This document shows, piece by piece, positions 47,234 through 57,759 of a DNA stretch of 64,000 nucleotides. The notes under the pieces are model-generated. The model searched no databases. It saw only the letters and a list, made by a program, of their open reading frames with translations, and had not been told where the DNA came from. A program made the position numbers and the translations under genes. Origin of the DNA: Cherax quadricarinatus (taxonomy: Eukaryota; Arthropoda; Malacostraca; Decapoda; Parastacidae). The stretch's first letter is position 1; each line of letters opens with the position of its first letter. The DNA lies in assembly GCF_038502225.1 (NCBI RefSeq), contig NC_091372.1, forward strand, positions 4,079,996 through 4,143,995, given 5' to 3'.

Positions 47234-48307
47234 GTTTTTTTTTAACAAGTCGGCCATCTCCCACCAAGGCAGGGTGACCCAAAAATAAAGAAAATCCCCA
47301 AAAAGAAAATACTTTCATCACCATTCAACACTTTCACCTCACGCAAACATAATCACTGTTTTTACAGAGGTGCTCAGAACACAACAGTTTAGAAGCATAC
47401 ACGTATAAAGATACACAACATATCCCTCCAAACTGCTAATATCCCAAAACCCCTCCTATAGGGTGCAGACATTGTACTTCCCATTTCCAGGACTCAAGTC
47501 TGGCTATATAAAAATAACCGGTTTCCCTGAATCCCTTCACTAAATATTACCCTGCTCACACTCCAACGGATCGTCAGGTCCCAAATACCATTCGTCTCCA
47601 TTCACTCCTATCGAACACACTCATGCACGCCTGCTGGAAATCCAAGCCCCTCGCCCATAAAACCTCCCTTACCCCTTCCTTCCAGCCTTTTCGAGGACGA
47701 CCCCTACCCCGCCTTCCTTCTGCTATACATTTAAATGCTCTCCATGTCATTCTACTTTGATCCATTCTCTCTAAATGACCAAACCACCTCAACAACCCCT
47801 CTTCAGTCCTCTGATTAATACTTTTATTAACTCCACACCTTCTAATTTCCACACTCCTAATTTTCTGCATAATATTTACACCACACATTGCCCTTAGACA
47901 GGACATCTCCACTGCCTCCAACCGCCTCCTCGCTGCTGCATTCACAACCCAAGCTTCACCCCCATATAAGAGTGTTGATACTACAATACTTTCATATGTT
48001 CCCTTCTTTTCCTCCATAGATAACGTTTTTTGGCTCCACATATACCCCAACACACCACTCACCTTTTTTTCCTCATCAATTCTGTGATTTACCTCATCCT
48101 TCATAAATCCATCCACCGACACATCAACTCCCAAGTATCTGAAAACATTCACTTCTTCCATACTCCTCCTCCCCAATGTGATATCCAATTTTTCTTTACC
48201 TAAATAATTTTCATACATTTATTAAACAAAAATACCAACCACTCCAACACTACATCATCCCCTGCTTTTAACATTTCTGTCATGATCCCGTCAGTTCCAG
48301 CTGCATT
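47234..48307 (-). pseudogene. RTE subfamily A copy with internal deletion
   Basis: The minus-strand tail and 3'UTR (47234-47573) are followed by an open frame (47574-48218) with FRYLGVDVSVDGFMKDEVNH and RGRGRPRKGWKEG...RSEWRRMVFGT. At ~48205 the sequence jumps to LEWLVFLFNKCMK and AAGTDGIMTEMLKAG (48210-48305). The region from RDWQRA through FADD is thus deleted. Confidence 0.87.
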
Positions 48308-49060
48308 ATGTACACAAGAGAATCCATTAAATCGTGGTTTTACTGTGTATATTGCCAGAGGTAAAATGAGGTATGGGTAATTCACTATCCATAAAAGGGG
48401 CAGCCTCCTACTGGTGTTAAAATCAGAGGGTAAATGAGTAGGGAATAATATCACTGTATGAATGGCATAACTACTACATATTCAAAACAATTAATGGGAC
48501 ATTATTCAGTGTCTTTTAAAGATATGAGAGGCAAATTTTTTGCAGGAATTCACAAAAACAAAATATCTATGCATTTGCTTTCTGAGTGCTTTAAACTTTG
48601 AAAAACATTATCTCAAACTGCTTTCAATAGTCTTAATTCAATCCATACCTAGAAATTATAAAACTTCATAGCATTTTGCAATATCTGATTCAATTTGACT
48701 TACTGGCTTCTGATTACACAGACAATAAGTTTCAAGATGTGAACAGATCATGGACTCAAAAGACAAAAGTTGGTAGATCCACAAAAGGCTTTGATCTACA
48801 AGGTCGTACTGATGAACATAATGTCAAGTGTTGTGCAAGTCCTGGAACCGACCCTACAACACAGATGCAAGTTTTTATTACCTTTTATTAATTTCAGGGG
48901 ATAACTTTTAAATTCCTAGGTCGTAATTAACCGCTAAATAAAATTATAATGGTAAAGAAAAGTACGGTAAGTTTCACCTTAATTTATTTACTCTCTGAAA
49001 TAAAAAGGTGCCAATAACACTGGCCTTTTTTACTTTTATTTATATTATTATTATTACATG
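48308..49060. other. AT-rich intronic sequence, no gene seen
   Basis: No splice-bounded open segment or transposon end recognised; CATAAAAGGGGCAGCCTCC near 48390 is unremarkable. Confidence 0.45.
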
Positions 49061-49062
49061 TA

Positions 49063-49393
49063 CAGTAGACCAACCGTATCCACAGATTTGGTTTCCGTGG
49101 TTTCAGTTATCTGTGGTTTATCATGGTCCAAAAGTAAGCCTTAATTTTGCTTAATAATGATCACAAAGCACAAAAATGGTTATGATTGCAGTTGTTTAAA
49201 GCCTAAGAGAAGCTGTGAAGTGCTCCCATTAGTGAAAAAGTCATAATTCTCCACCGGTGTATAATTTTTCAATTAAACTTTATCACAGGTATGTAAATGA
49301 AAAACGACTTATATGTAGGGTTCGCTATCCACGGTCTTGAATATCCACTGTAAATCTTGGAACATATCCTCTGTGGATACAGGGGGACTACTG
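49063..49393. mobile_element. 331-bp MITE, TIR CAGTAGNCCNNCCGTATCCA
   Basis: CAGTAGACCAACCGTATCCA (49063) pairs with TGTGGATACAGGGGGACTACTG (ends 49393), flanked by TA. The pattern resembles pogo/Tigger-type ends of the CAGTAGTCCCCC class. Interior repeats of ATCCACRG type. Non-coding. Confidence 0.85.
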
Positions 49394-49455
49394 TATAGAG
49401 AAGTATTAACCCCCAAAGGTAATAGAGCACTTCAGGAATAGGAGCTAACAATTAA

Positions 49456-50472
49456 CCCTTTAACTGTCGCAACCCCAAATCCTGAGGTGTCTCCTGGGGT
49501 CGCAAAATATTTGGAAAATAGAAAATTCTTATGAAATGACAGAATCTTTTCCCGATGGTAATGACACCAAAAGTATGAAATTTGATGGAAAACTTATGGA
49601 ATTACGCTCTCGCGAAGTTAGCGACCACGGCAATATTTAAGAATCAGCAATTTCACCCACTTTGAGCCCTATTTTTGGCTAATTCCATTGTTCAAGTCGA
49701 CCAGACTCATAGCTATTTTTTTAGAACTCTAATTTCAACTACCCAATAAAGTGGTCAGAATTTGGCAATTTCACGCAAATTAAAAAATATGCCAATTTCA
49801 AAATAGGGTCGAGAATGAACAATGCAGACATTCCTGGCTCTAAAGTAACATTTGCTTTGTTCATCAGTCACGTCTCCAGGCCCCTCTGATATTACTCTTG
49901 CTTTCTATTTTGAATTTTTATTCAAACAAAAAATAGAAGATTTACTGTTACGCAGACTACTGCAATATTGTAATAATTGTATAAATAATGTCAACCCATT
50001 CATGACTGCATATCAGAATGGCTAGTTGGACATTTATTGGACAATGACATCACTTGTTTACTCTTGAACATCGGCAAGGCAAAAGTCAAACATTTCCCCT
50101 ACTTTGAGCTCCATTTCAAGGTCGTTTTTATAGTAAAAACCAATCAAAATCACCTCCATTTCTATGATATGTTTTCCATTCTATCAAATGTGACTATGAA
50201 AACGAGAACATAACCATAAAAAGTATATGAAAATACACCTCATATTCGGCATTTTAATCCAAAAACACGGTCAGGGTTTTTTATCTCATTATGCACTGTT
50301 TGCTGCAGGATTTTTTTTATACTGCACACATTGACCACACAGACCCATTCTCTCACATGTGGGCCTACCAGCTTTCTCCCGCTTGATTTGAAGCCACTAG
50401 AATTTTTGAGTATATATACGTTAAACACATTGGCTCGTAAGACGTATACATATGACCGAAACAGTCAAAGGG
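49456..50472. mobile_element. TTAA-flanked piggyBac-like element, copy 2
   Basis: TTAA at 49452-49455 and 50473-50476. TIRs CCCTTTAACTGTCGCAACC and GACCGAAACAGTCAAAGGG. The interior is in the same order as 22563-23635 (GACATTCCTGGCTCTAAAGT, ACGCAGACTACTGCAATAT, TGGACATTTATTGGACAATG, GTGGGCCTACCAGCTTTCTC). Confidence 0.87.
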
Positions 50473-50664
50473 TTAATATTCTTACTCTCATGGGTAAATG
50501 CTAAATTCATATGGATCGAACATTGCCTGGGGATGGGAAGTAAGCATCTTCAATCTTACTAATACTTGTACACAGAACAAGCAGATTTGTAGACACTGTC
50601 AATTGGCTAGACCCCAAACACAATTACACAAAAACTAGCTATTCACTGTCTGAAAACTGACATA

Positions 50665-50775
50665 TGGGCAAACACTAAGACATATCAGGGAATGTTCCAT
50701 TCCAGGCACCCTGACCAAGGTCCCTGGACCGAAACATTTTCTAATAAATATGCCCTAGTGTTTGCTAACAGGTGT
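50665..50775 (+). repeat. CTGA-hairpin-GAAAC element (short copy)
   Basis: GCAAACACTAAGACATATCA at the left and ATGCCCTAGTGTTTGC at the right are inverted repeats. Within lie CTGACCA (50711), hairpin GGTC/GACC (50719-50730), GAAACATTTT and AATAAATA. The architecture matches the elements at 2.4 and 58.5 kb although the hairpin bases differ. Confidence 0.6.
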
Positions 50776-50935
50776 TTTACCACTTGTTGGTATCCATTAC
50801 TAAGGTTTGTGCTACTCACTGTCAGGAAATCCACCCTCAGTGTCATTGAGGAAGTTAAGGCTGGTAATACATGATGTGTTCAGGAACTCCTGCATCTTAC
50901 CCAGTGACACTCTGTAAGGGATAATGAACTTCTAA

Positions 50936-50937
<2 letters not shown>

Positions 50938-50971
<34 letters not shown>

Positions 50972-50995
50972 TAATAATAATAATAATAATAATAA

Positions 50996-51035
<40 letters not shown>
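50938..51035. repeat. (AAT)n microsatellite
   Basis: About 30 AAT units with two AAAATAAT interruptions, directly before an RTE tail. Confidence 0.96.
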
Positions 51036-51756
51036 TGGGGATTTTCTTTCTTTTTGGGTCACCCTGCCTCGGTGGGAGACAGCCGACCTGTTAAAAAAAT
51101 AAAAAAAAAAATGGGTGTGAGGCATGGGTTGTGAATGGTGCAGTGAGGAGGAGGTTGGAGGCAGTGGGGATGACTCCTCTGAGGGCACCGTGTGATATAA
51201 ATATGCAGAGAATTCGTAATTTGGAGATTAGGTGGTGTGGAGTTACTAAAAGTGTTATCTACAGGGCTGAGGAAGGGTTGTTGAGGAAGTTTGATCATTT
51301 AGAGGATGGAGTAAAATAGAATGAATAGAAGGGTGTATAAATCTACTTATAGTGAAAGGAATGTAGGGTAGAGGTTATCCTAGGCAAGGTTGGAGGGAGG
51401 GGGTAAAGGACGTTTTGTGCAAAAGGGGCTTGAACATACAGCAGGCATGTGAGAGCATGTTGTGTTAGATAGGATCAAGTGAAGACAAATGGCTTTTGGG
51501 ACCTGACGAGCTATTGAAGCGTCAGTAATTTATCATTTTGTGAAGGAATTCAGGGAAACCAGTTAGCTGAACTTGAGTCCTGGAGGTGGGAAAATCAGTG
51601 CCTGCACTCTAAAGGAGAGGGGTAGAGATATTTGCTGTTTGGAAAGACATCTGAACTATCATATCTGTGAACCTCAGGTAAGACAATGATAAGTGTAAAT
51701 GATGACAAAAATGTTTCTTTCATGTCACCCTACCTTGCTGGGAGACAGCCAGTTAA
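51036..51756 (+). pseudogene. Two RTE 3' ends in tandem
   Basis: 51036-51110 is a bare tail (GGGGATTTTCTTTCTTTTTG, CCTGCCTCGGTGGGAGACAG, A-rich end). From 51111 a B-type C-terminal region follows: MGVRHGL*-like GGGTGTGAGGCATGGG, AGGTTGGAGGCAGTGGGGAT, GAATTCGTAATTTGGAGATT, then the 3'UTR to GGGAGACAGCCAG. A TTAA element interrupts the end. Confidence 0.82.
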
Positions 51757-53137
51757 CCTCTGACTGTCAAGACCCCAAATCCTGAAGTATCTTTGTGTTG
51801 CAAAATATTCGAAAAAAAAAAAAAGAAATATTGTTTCTTATGAAATGATAGAGAATCTTTTCCTGATGGTAACGACACCAAAAGTACGAAATTTGATGGA
51901 AAACTTACGGAATTACGCTCTCGCAAAGTTAGCGGTCTTGGCAATATTTACGCATTGGCAATTTCACTCACTTTGAGCCCTATTTTTGTCCAATTCCTTT
52001 GTTCCAGTCAACCAAACTCATAGCTATTTCTTTAGAACTCCATTTGTTCTATTGATTGAGTACAAGAAACTGCCCATTTACCAATTTCAACTACCCAATA
52101 AAGTGGTCAGAAATTGGCAATTTGGCCAATTTCACACAAATTAAAAAAGATGCCAATTTCAAAACAGGGTCCAAAATAAACACTGCAGACATTCCTGGCA
52201 CTAAAATAACATTTTCTCTGTTCATTAGTCACGTCTCCAGGCCCCTCTCTTGCTTTCTATTTTGAACTGTTATTCACACAAAAAATAGAAGACTTACTGT
52301 TATGCAGACTACTGCATCATTGTAATTGTATAAATAATGTCAACCCATTTGTGATTGCATATCAGAATGGCTAGTTGGACATTTATTGGACAATGTTTAC
52401 TCTTGAACACCAAAATCGAACACCAAAAGCGAAATCGAACATTTCCGCTACTTTGAGCTCAATTTCAAGGTCCTTTTCATTGTGAAATCAATCAAATCAT
52501 CTCTATTTCTGTAATATGTCTTCCATTGTATCAAATGAGACCAGAAAACGAGAATACAACCATAAATACTATACGAAAATACACCTCAAAGTCGGGATAG
52601 TAATCCAAAAACATGGTCGGAGCTTTTTTTCTCATTATGCACTGCGTGCTGCAGGATTTCTTTTATATTGTGCACACTGACCACACAGATCCATTCTCTC
52701 ACATGTGGGCCTAACAGCTTTCTCCCGCTTGATTTGGAGCCACTGGAATTTTGGCGTATTAATATGTCTTTAATAAACAATGGCTTGTAAGACATATACA
52801 CCTACCATCCGACTTACGACCGAGTTCAGTTCCGAGAAACCGGTCGTAAGTCGAAATGGTCTTAAGTCGAACTTTACTACTGAATATCACCAAAACATTT
52901 TTGTAATGACTTTATTTTATTGTTTTATTTTGGTATTTCATGCTTTACTTTACTTTTTATGCTGTAAGTACTGCATTTTATACTGTAAGGTTTAGGATAA
53001 ACACTGTGCACAACACAAATAGTTGTTTATTTCCCAGAAATTTGGCATAAAAAACACGGTCGTAAGTCGAGTGGTCGTAAGTCGAGCAGGTCCTAAGTCG
53101 GATGGTAGGTGTATATACGACACCGACAGTCAATCGG
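51757..53137. mobile_element. TTAA-flanked piggyBac-like element, copy 3, with nested MITE
   Basis: TTAA at 51753-51756 and 53138-53141. Ends CCTCTGACTGTCAAGACC and CACCGACAGTCAATCGG. The same interior blocks as the two other copies. A 313-bp MITE (52799-53111) sits near the right end. It inserted into an RTE 3' tail. Confidence 0.87.
52799..53111. mobile_element. 313-bp MITE, TIR CACCTACCATCCGACTTA
   Basis: CACCTACCATCCGACTTACG pairs with CCTAAGTCGGATGGTAGGTG. TATA is present on both sides (TA or TATA duplication). Several GGTCGTAAGTCGA motifs repeat near both ends. Non-coding. Confidence 0.9.
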
Positions 53138-53254
53138 TTAAAAATAATAATAATTATAATAATAATAATTATAATAATTCATAAATACTGTTTTTCTTGG
53201 TGGGGAAACAGACAAGCTTGTAAAAGATAAACTACAAATTGTCTTACCGTGTAC

Positions 53255-53320
53255 CATTAATGTAGCCGCTCTTGAGTTTCTTCAGTGTGGATATCATAGC
53301 AGGAGGAATTTTTCCATCTT
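53255..53320 (-). CDS. Candidate host-gene exon 2 (66 nt)
   Basis: The minus-strand tract TTTCCTTGCCTCCTGATAACATGGCAG precedes an open segment reading DGKIPPAMISTLKKLKSGYI then N. The other two frames contain stops. Two donors are possible. GTACAC after AATG (end at 53255) leaves one base and joins in phase to the 45.6-kb exon. GTAAGA seven bases further on (end at 53248) is the stronger donor but leaves the wrong phase, unless an unseen exon lies between. An in-frame ATG at 53325-53327 (MAED...) could also be a start codon if the GCAG is not used as an acceptor. The product is Lys-rich and unrecognised. Confidence 0.5.
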
Positions 53321-53329
53321 CTGCCATGT

Positions 53330-53679
53330 TATCAGGAGGCAAGGAAATTATCACAATTATTAATGAAAATATCATCACAGTGATTATGAATAAAAGTTAT
53401 ACTAATCACTGATATTTAATGCTAACATGTAATTTTTAAGATTCTTATAATTTAAAAAATACTACAAAAGGCTTTAAGATATGATTTGTAATGAATATGA
53501 AAGACATACAGCAGGACCAGAAATTTATATTTAATCAATTTTAAGTCCTAAAAAGAGCTTATTATCAGAAGATTCTTTAATAAGAAAGATTCACTTTGCT
53601 ACAAGATACAACCTGACATACAACAACCATAACATAAGCAAAGTAGTAGAAGTATGGGGACATGATACCTTTTATTTCA
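53330..53679. other. AT-rich sequence, no gene seen
   Basis: Upstream (minus strand) of candidate exon 2; contains its presumed branch region. No other feature recognised. Confidence 0.4.
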
Positions 53680-53830
53680 CGGGGGGAGAGTGCTAAGCCC
53701 ACATGGGTCATGCATCACCTTGGGGAATGGGAGGCAATCAGGTTCGACACAAGAAAAGGGATGGTATTTCAAATTCTTTGGATCAATAGCACCTGACTGC
53801 ATCAAGGTGTCTTGAAGACTGAGACATATG
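53680..53830 (-). mobile_element. 'GCGCT' SINE copy
   Basis: GAGTGCTAAGCCCACATGGG, GGGGAATGGGAGGCAATCAG, TTCTTTGGATCAATAGCACC and CATCAAGGTGTCTTGA; same blocks as at 7.5, 55.7 and 57.2 kb. Confidence 0.65.
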
Positions 53831-54115
53831 AAAAAATGAGGTAAGAGAAAAAAAAAAGGCAATATAATGATAGTAAGAACTGGTGCCCTAAGGCACTAAA
53901 AACTAAAATTATTCTAGCTAACATAAAATTAGGATGATAACCACAAATAAAAGCCTCTGGGCTTATATACTGATGACAGATGAGGTGGGGCAGTAGTAGG
54001 TGGAGTCACCAGCAGAGAAGACAACAGGTGAAAGTAGGTCATGTTTATAGGTCTAACCTATAGGTACAACCTACTTCCACTAGTGGTCTTAAAAAGTAAA
54101 TAAAAAAAATATTTA

Positions 54116-55155
54116 CAGTGGACCCCCGACTTGCGATGGCCTCAACCTACGATAAAACTGACTTGCGATGCTTGTCAGCGTAAAAATTTGACCCCAACCT
54201 ATGTTGAAAAACTCAACTTACATCATTCGTCCCGAATGCAGCCGTCTGGTCCATCTGGCCTAAGCACCTCAGCTGACCTAGTGTGACATTATTTACAAGC
54301 CAGGGCAGATGGTTGCATGCATACAATCAATAAATTTTGTATTATTCCAGTGTTTTTAGTGCTTGTAACTGCTAAATAAGCCACCATGGGCCCAAAGAAA
54401 GCTTCAAGTGCCAACCCTGTGGTAAAAAGGGGGAGATATACTATTGAAATACTATCGTACCATGGTCAGCTGCTGCTGCTGCTGTACCACAGTCAGCTGT
54501 ACTACTCGAAGATGTGGAGAGATTGTTGTTGGTGTGGCTTATCAAGAATACCGAGAAACAATTAACCTCAAGAGGGTTAGACACCCAGGATAACCCAAGA
54601 AAGTCAGTGTGTCATCGAGGACTGTCTAACTTATTTCCATTAGCATCCTTAATCTTGTCCCCAGGATGCGACCCACACCAGTCGACTAGCACCCAGGTGA
54701 ACAGGAAAAAATGCCTGGAACTATTGCTCATATTGGTGAATTTAAGGCCAGCAAAGGTTCGTTTGAGAGATTTAAGAATCGTAGTGGCATACACAGTGTG
54801 ATAAAGCCTGTTCTGGAAGAAAATGCCAAACAGGACTTACATTACTCGGGAGGAAAAGGCACTCCCAGGACACTGTCTCATCACTAATCACCATATCTTC
54901 AATAAAGGTGTCATTTATTCTTCATTTAGTACACTAGTACATGCACAATATACATTATGCATGTATCCTCCTTTTTGTGTGTAGGAAAATGCATATTTCA
55001 TGTGGTAAAAAAAAAAATTCAAACTTTTGGGTGTCTTGAACGGATTAATTTGATTTCCATTATTTCTTATGGGGAAAATTAATTCGACTTACAATAATCT
55101 CGTCTTACAATGTGCTCTCCTGAATGGATTAATATCGTAAGTCGGGGGTCCACTG
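54116..55155 (+). mobile_element. Short Tigger derivative with embedded SINE, second copy
   Basis: TA-flanked, ends CAGTGGACCCCCGACTTGCG and TCGTAAGTCGGGGGTCCACTG. Transposase scraps: MGPKKASSANP near 54386, LLEDVERLLLVWL near 54500, FKASKGSFERFKNRSGIHSV near 54740, FWKKMPNRTYI near 54820. A SINE 3' fragment lies at ~54564-54714 at the same junction as in 31926-33209. The C-terminus is deleted and the subterminal TTCCATTATTTCTTATGGGG block is intact. Confidence 0.9.
54564..54714 (-). mobile_element. tRNA-SINE 3' fragment inside Tigger
   Basis: GTTAGACACCCAGGATAACC, CATCGAGGACTGTCTAACTT, CACACCAGTCGACTAGCACC. Same ends as at 32466-32606. Confidence 0.85.
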
Positions 55156-55159
55156 TATT

Positions 55160-55734
55160 TCTTTGCTAAGGTTACAACGTGTGTTTACATATCATAATAT
55201 GACTGGAGCAAAGAAAGACACTATCATGTCGAGGCATTTCAGGGAGACTTTATCATGGACTACTTAAGTCTAGACAGGTGAAGAGTGGTAGAATACCAAT
55301 AGTCAATATTCACTCTATTGTTAATGTGAGATAGCACAATTTATGATACAATCTTACATTTTTAAGTACATAATTAAGTTCTTTTACAGTGGTAGAATAC
55401 AAATAGTATTTTATACTTCACTCTGTTATTAATGAGGTAGTACAATTTATGATACATTCAATTTATCAATTTATGACTGCCTACCACTGCTCCACCTCAT
55501 GTATCATCAGTCCTATATATAAGCCCCATCTCTGAGAATATGCTGTCTTTTTGTCAAGAATGCCTGTATATAAAATGAAGAACATTTCAAAATCACAAAA
55601 AATGCAGTAAAAATAAATACATATGCTTCATTGTAACTTATTTATTCTGATTCATTTATTTTGATACTTAAATATTTCACTCCAGTGCTATAAAAAGAGA
55701 TCAAAGTTGACTTTCTTGTAATATTACATTCAGT
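55160..55734. other. AT-rich sequence with an imperfect duplication
   Basis: GTGGTAGAATACNAATAGT...TCACTCTNTTNTTAATG...AGNACAATTTATGATACA occurs twice (55289-55350 and 55389-55460). No gene seen. Confidence 0.55.
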
Positions 55735-55865
55735 ATGAAGCACTGAATCTATAAAGGTCATTCAGTACCTGGAAGTAAGGTCATGTCTGATCTAAGAGAG
55801 AATAGCTCCCTCTCCTTGGATCAATATCCTTTCTCAGTGCCCCTTTAAAAGATTTTGATAATGAG
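55735..55865 (-). mobile_element. 'GCGCT' SINE copy, diverged
   Basis: GAAGCACTGAATCTATAAAG, CATTCAGTACCTGGAAGTAA, CCTTGGATCAATATCC, TCAGTGCCCCTTTAAAAG follow the family order. Confidence 0.5.
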
Positions 55866-56132
55866 AGAGGTCAGTACTATTGTTTTATGACTTTATTTGC
55901 AATTCTTTTACTGCCATCTTTGTCAATTGAGCTGTATTGTATCAGTGGTTTTTAGATTGTGTGGGATGATGCTTGAATCTAGACACTTTCCAAAGAATAT
56001 TTAAGGCATGATAATGAGATTTTGCAATTATTTTATCACTATACACTTCATGAGCTTGGGCCTGGGGCAGAGAGCACTCACATTATATCAAGAGGCCAGG
56101 AGTGGATAAAAGAATGAACTACATTATCACAC

Positions 56133-56245
56133 TTTTTTTAGTGCACTGGCCATCTCCCACCAAGGCAGGGTGACCCAAAAAGAAAAACAAAAGTTTTTCT
56201 TTTTATGTTTAGTAATTTATACAGAAGGGGTTACTAGCCCCTTGT
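56133..56245 (-). mobile_element. RTE-derived SINE, 5'-truncated
   Basis: The minus strand reads GGGGCTAGTAACCCCTTCTG, TATAAATTACTAAACATAAA, CTTTTTGGGTCACCCTGCC, TTGGTGGGAGATGGCCAGTG; same join of RTE 5'UTR and tail as 37-246. Confidence 0.85.
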
Positions 56246-57169
56246 TCAAAAAGAAGCCTATGGGGGCCATACTGCACTTACAAAATACCAAATACTCCAA
56301 GGAATCAACAAACTGGATGACAACACACTGATCAAGAGTAGCAGCACCAAGACAATACATGGAAATGAATTCTCTAACATGCCAGATATAAGATTTTTTT
56401 TTAGTGAAAGTAGAAAAGGGTTGAAAGGCACTAGAAGAGAAGAGGCTCAAGTAATTGCCTATTTAATTACCTATCTGAGTTTGCAGTCTATTTTTGAGAC
56501 CTCATATTAGTACACCTCTACTGTGTCAATTACGACAAGACCCACAGTGTTTGGGAAGCCATCATACTATTCAATAAATGGTCAAGAAAGCCTGGGAGCC
56601 ACAGCTTCTTCCCCAGAAATACAATTAGCCGAATAATATTAGCTAAGTACATACATACAATAATAAATGAAAAAATTTTCAGCATGTCAATAAATTGCTT
56701 AAAATACTACCTATACATTACTACATAAACCTGCAGTAATCATAGTCACACAACAAAAAGATATAGTAAAAAAAGGATAAAAAGAACTTAAGGAAAACTT
56801 ACCTTAGTCCAAAATATATCTATCAGAACATTATCTTACTGGTTTGAATGCACATGCAATATTTAATTTACTGCAAATAATATAGGTCTAACAAATATAT
56901 ATATAGCTACAGAGATCACCATTAAGATAATTACAGGTTCTACACACCTATATTCAATCCTTTCAACATTTTCAAGGAAAATTAAATTTGGAAGAAAATT
57001 TCAAAACCGTAAGAAATCCTTTTTACGTTATTATTTATAATATGCACAACAGCCCATTTACTTTTCTTTTAAATCTAATCTTGAATTTAAAATATTTTAC
57101 TCCATTTTATTATTTTTATTATATACAGGAGTGAAATATTCAGGAGGTTTAACATTTTAGGATTATTTA
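56246..57169. other. AT-rich intronic sequence, no gene seen
   Basis: No element ends or exon-like segments recognised. Confidence 0.45.
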
Positions 57170-57312
57170 TTTATGAAGGAGTGCTAAACCCACAAGGGTC
57201 ATAGAGTTTCTGGGGAATGGATGGTAATCAGGTTTGATGTGAGGAAGGAGAGCAGCAGCAGCTGCCATCCCCTGAACCAAGATCCCTCTCCCAGCATCAA
57301 AACACCTTCCTA
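57170..57312 (-). mobile_element. 'GCGCT' SINE copy
   Basis: GGAGTGCTAAACCCACAAGG, CTGGGGAATGGATGGTAATC, CTGAACCAAGATCCCTCTCC, AGCATCAAAACACCTTCCTA. Confidence 0.65.
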
Positions 57313-57599
57313 GAATAGTATTCTACTGTGTTCATTACTTTGGTTTAAAATTAATACTGTATTAGGATACAGTATATAGGAGAAATTTGGAAAAAAAATT
57401 ACTGCTGCTTCAGCCACTCTGGTCTGAAGCTTCTTAAGTGATGACTTTAAATACTTTGACCCAACAAAATACACATACACATTCTTTGGTAATGATGATG
57501 CTAAACAAAATTTAAATAGCTGACCCATCCAAAATGTTAACACCAACTGTGCTAACAAAGTCTGGATAATACATGCAACTCCTACCAATACTTATGACC

Positions 57600-57745
57600 C
57601 CATCGCACCCATGACTCCCAGCATCCCCCCCCCACATACACACACCATAAGTCTGTATCCATCACCATCCACAACAACTCCTACCAATACTTATGACCCC
57701 CCAACCCACCCATGACTCCCAGCATCCATACACATGCACCCATAA
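57600..57745. repeat. Imperfect 75-bp direct repeat
   Basis: CAACTCCTACCAATACTTAT, GACCCC, CCCATGACTCCCAGCATCC occurs twice (57569-57625 and 57673-57728), each followed by a CACATACACAC-like run. Confidence 0.75.
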
Positions 57746-57759
57746 GGAAAGGAGAGAGA

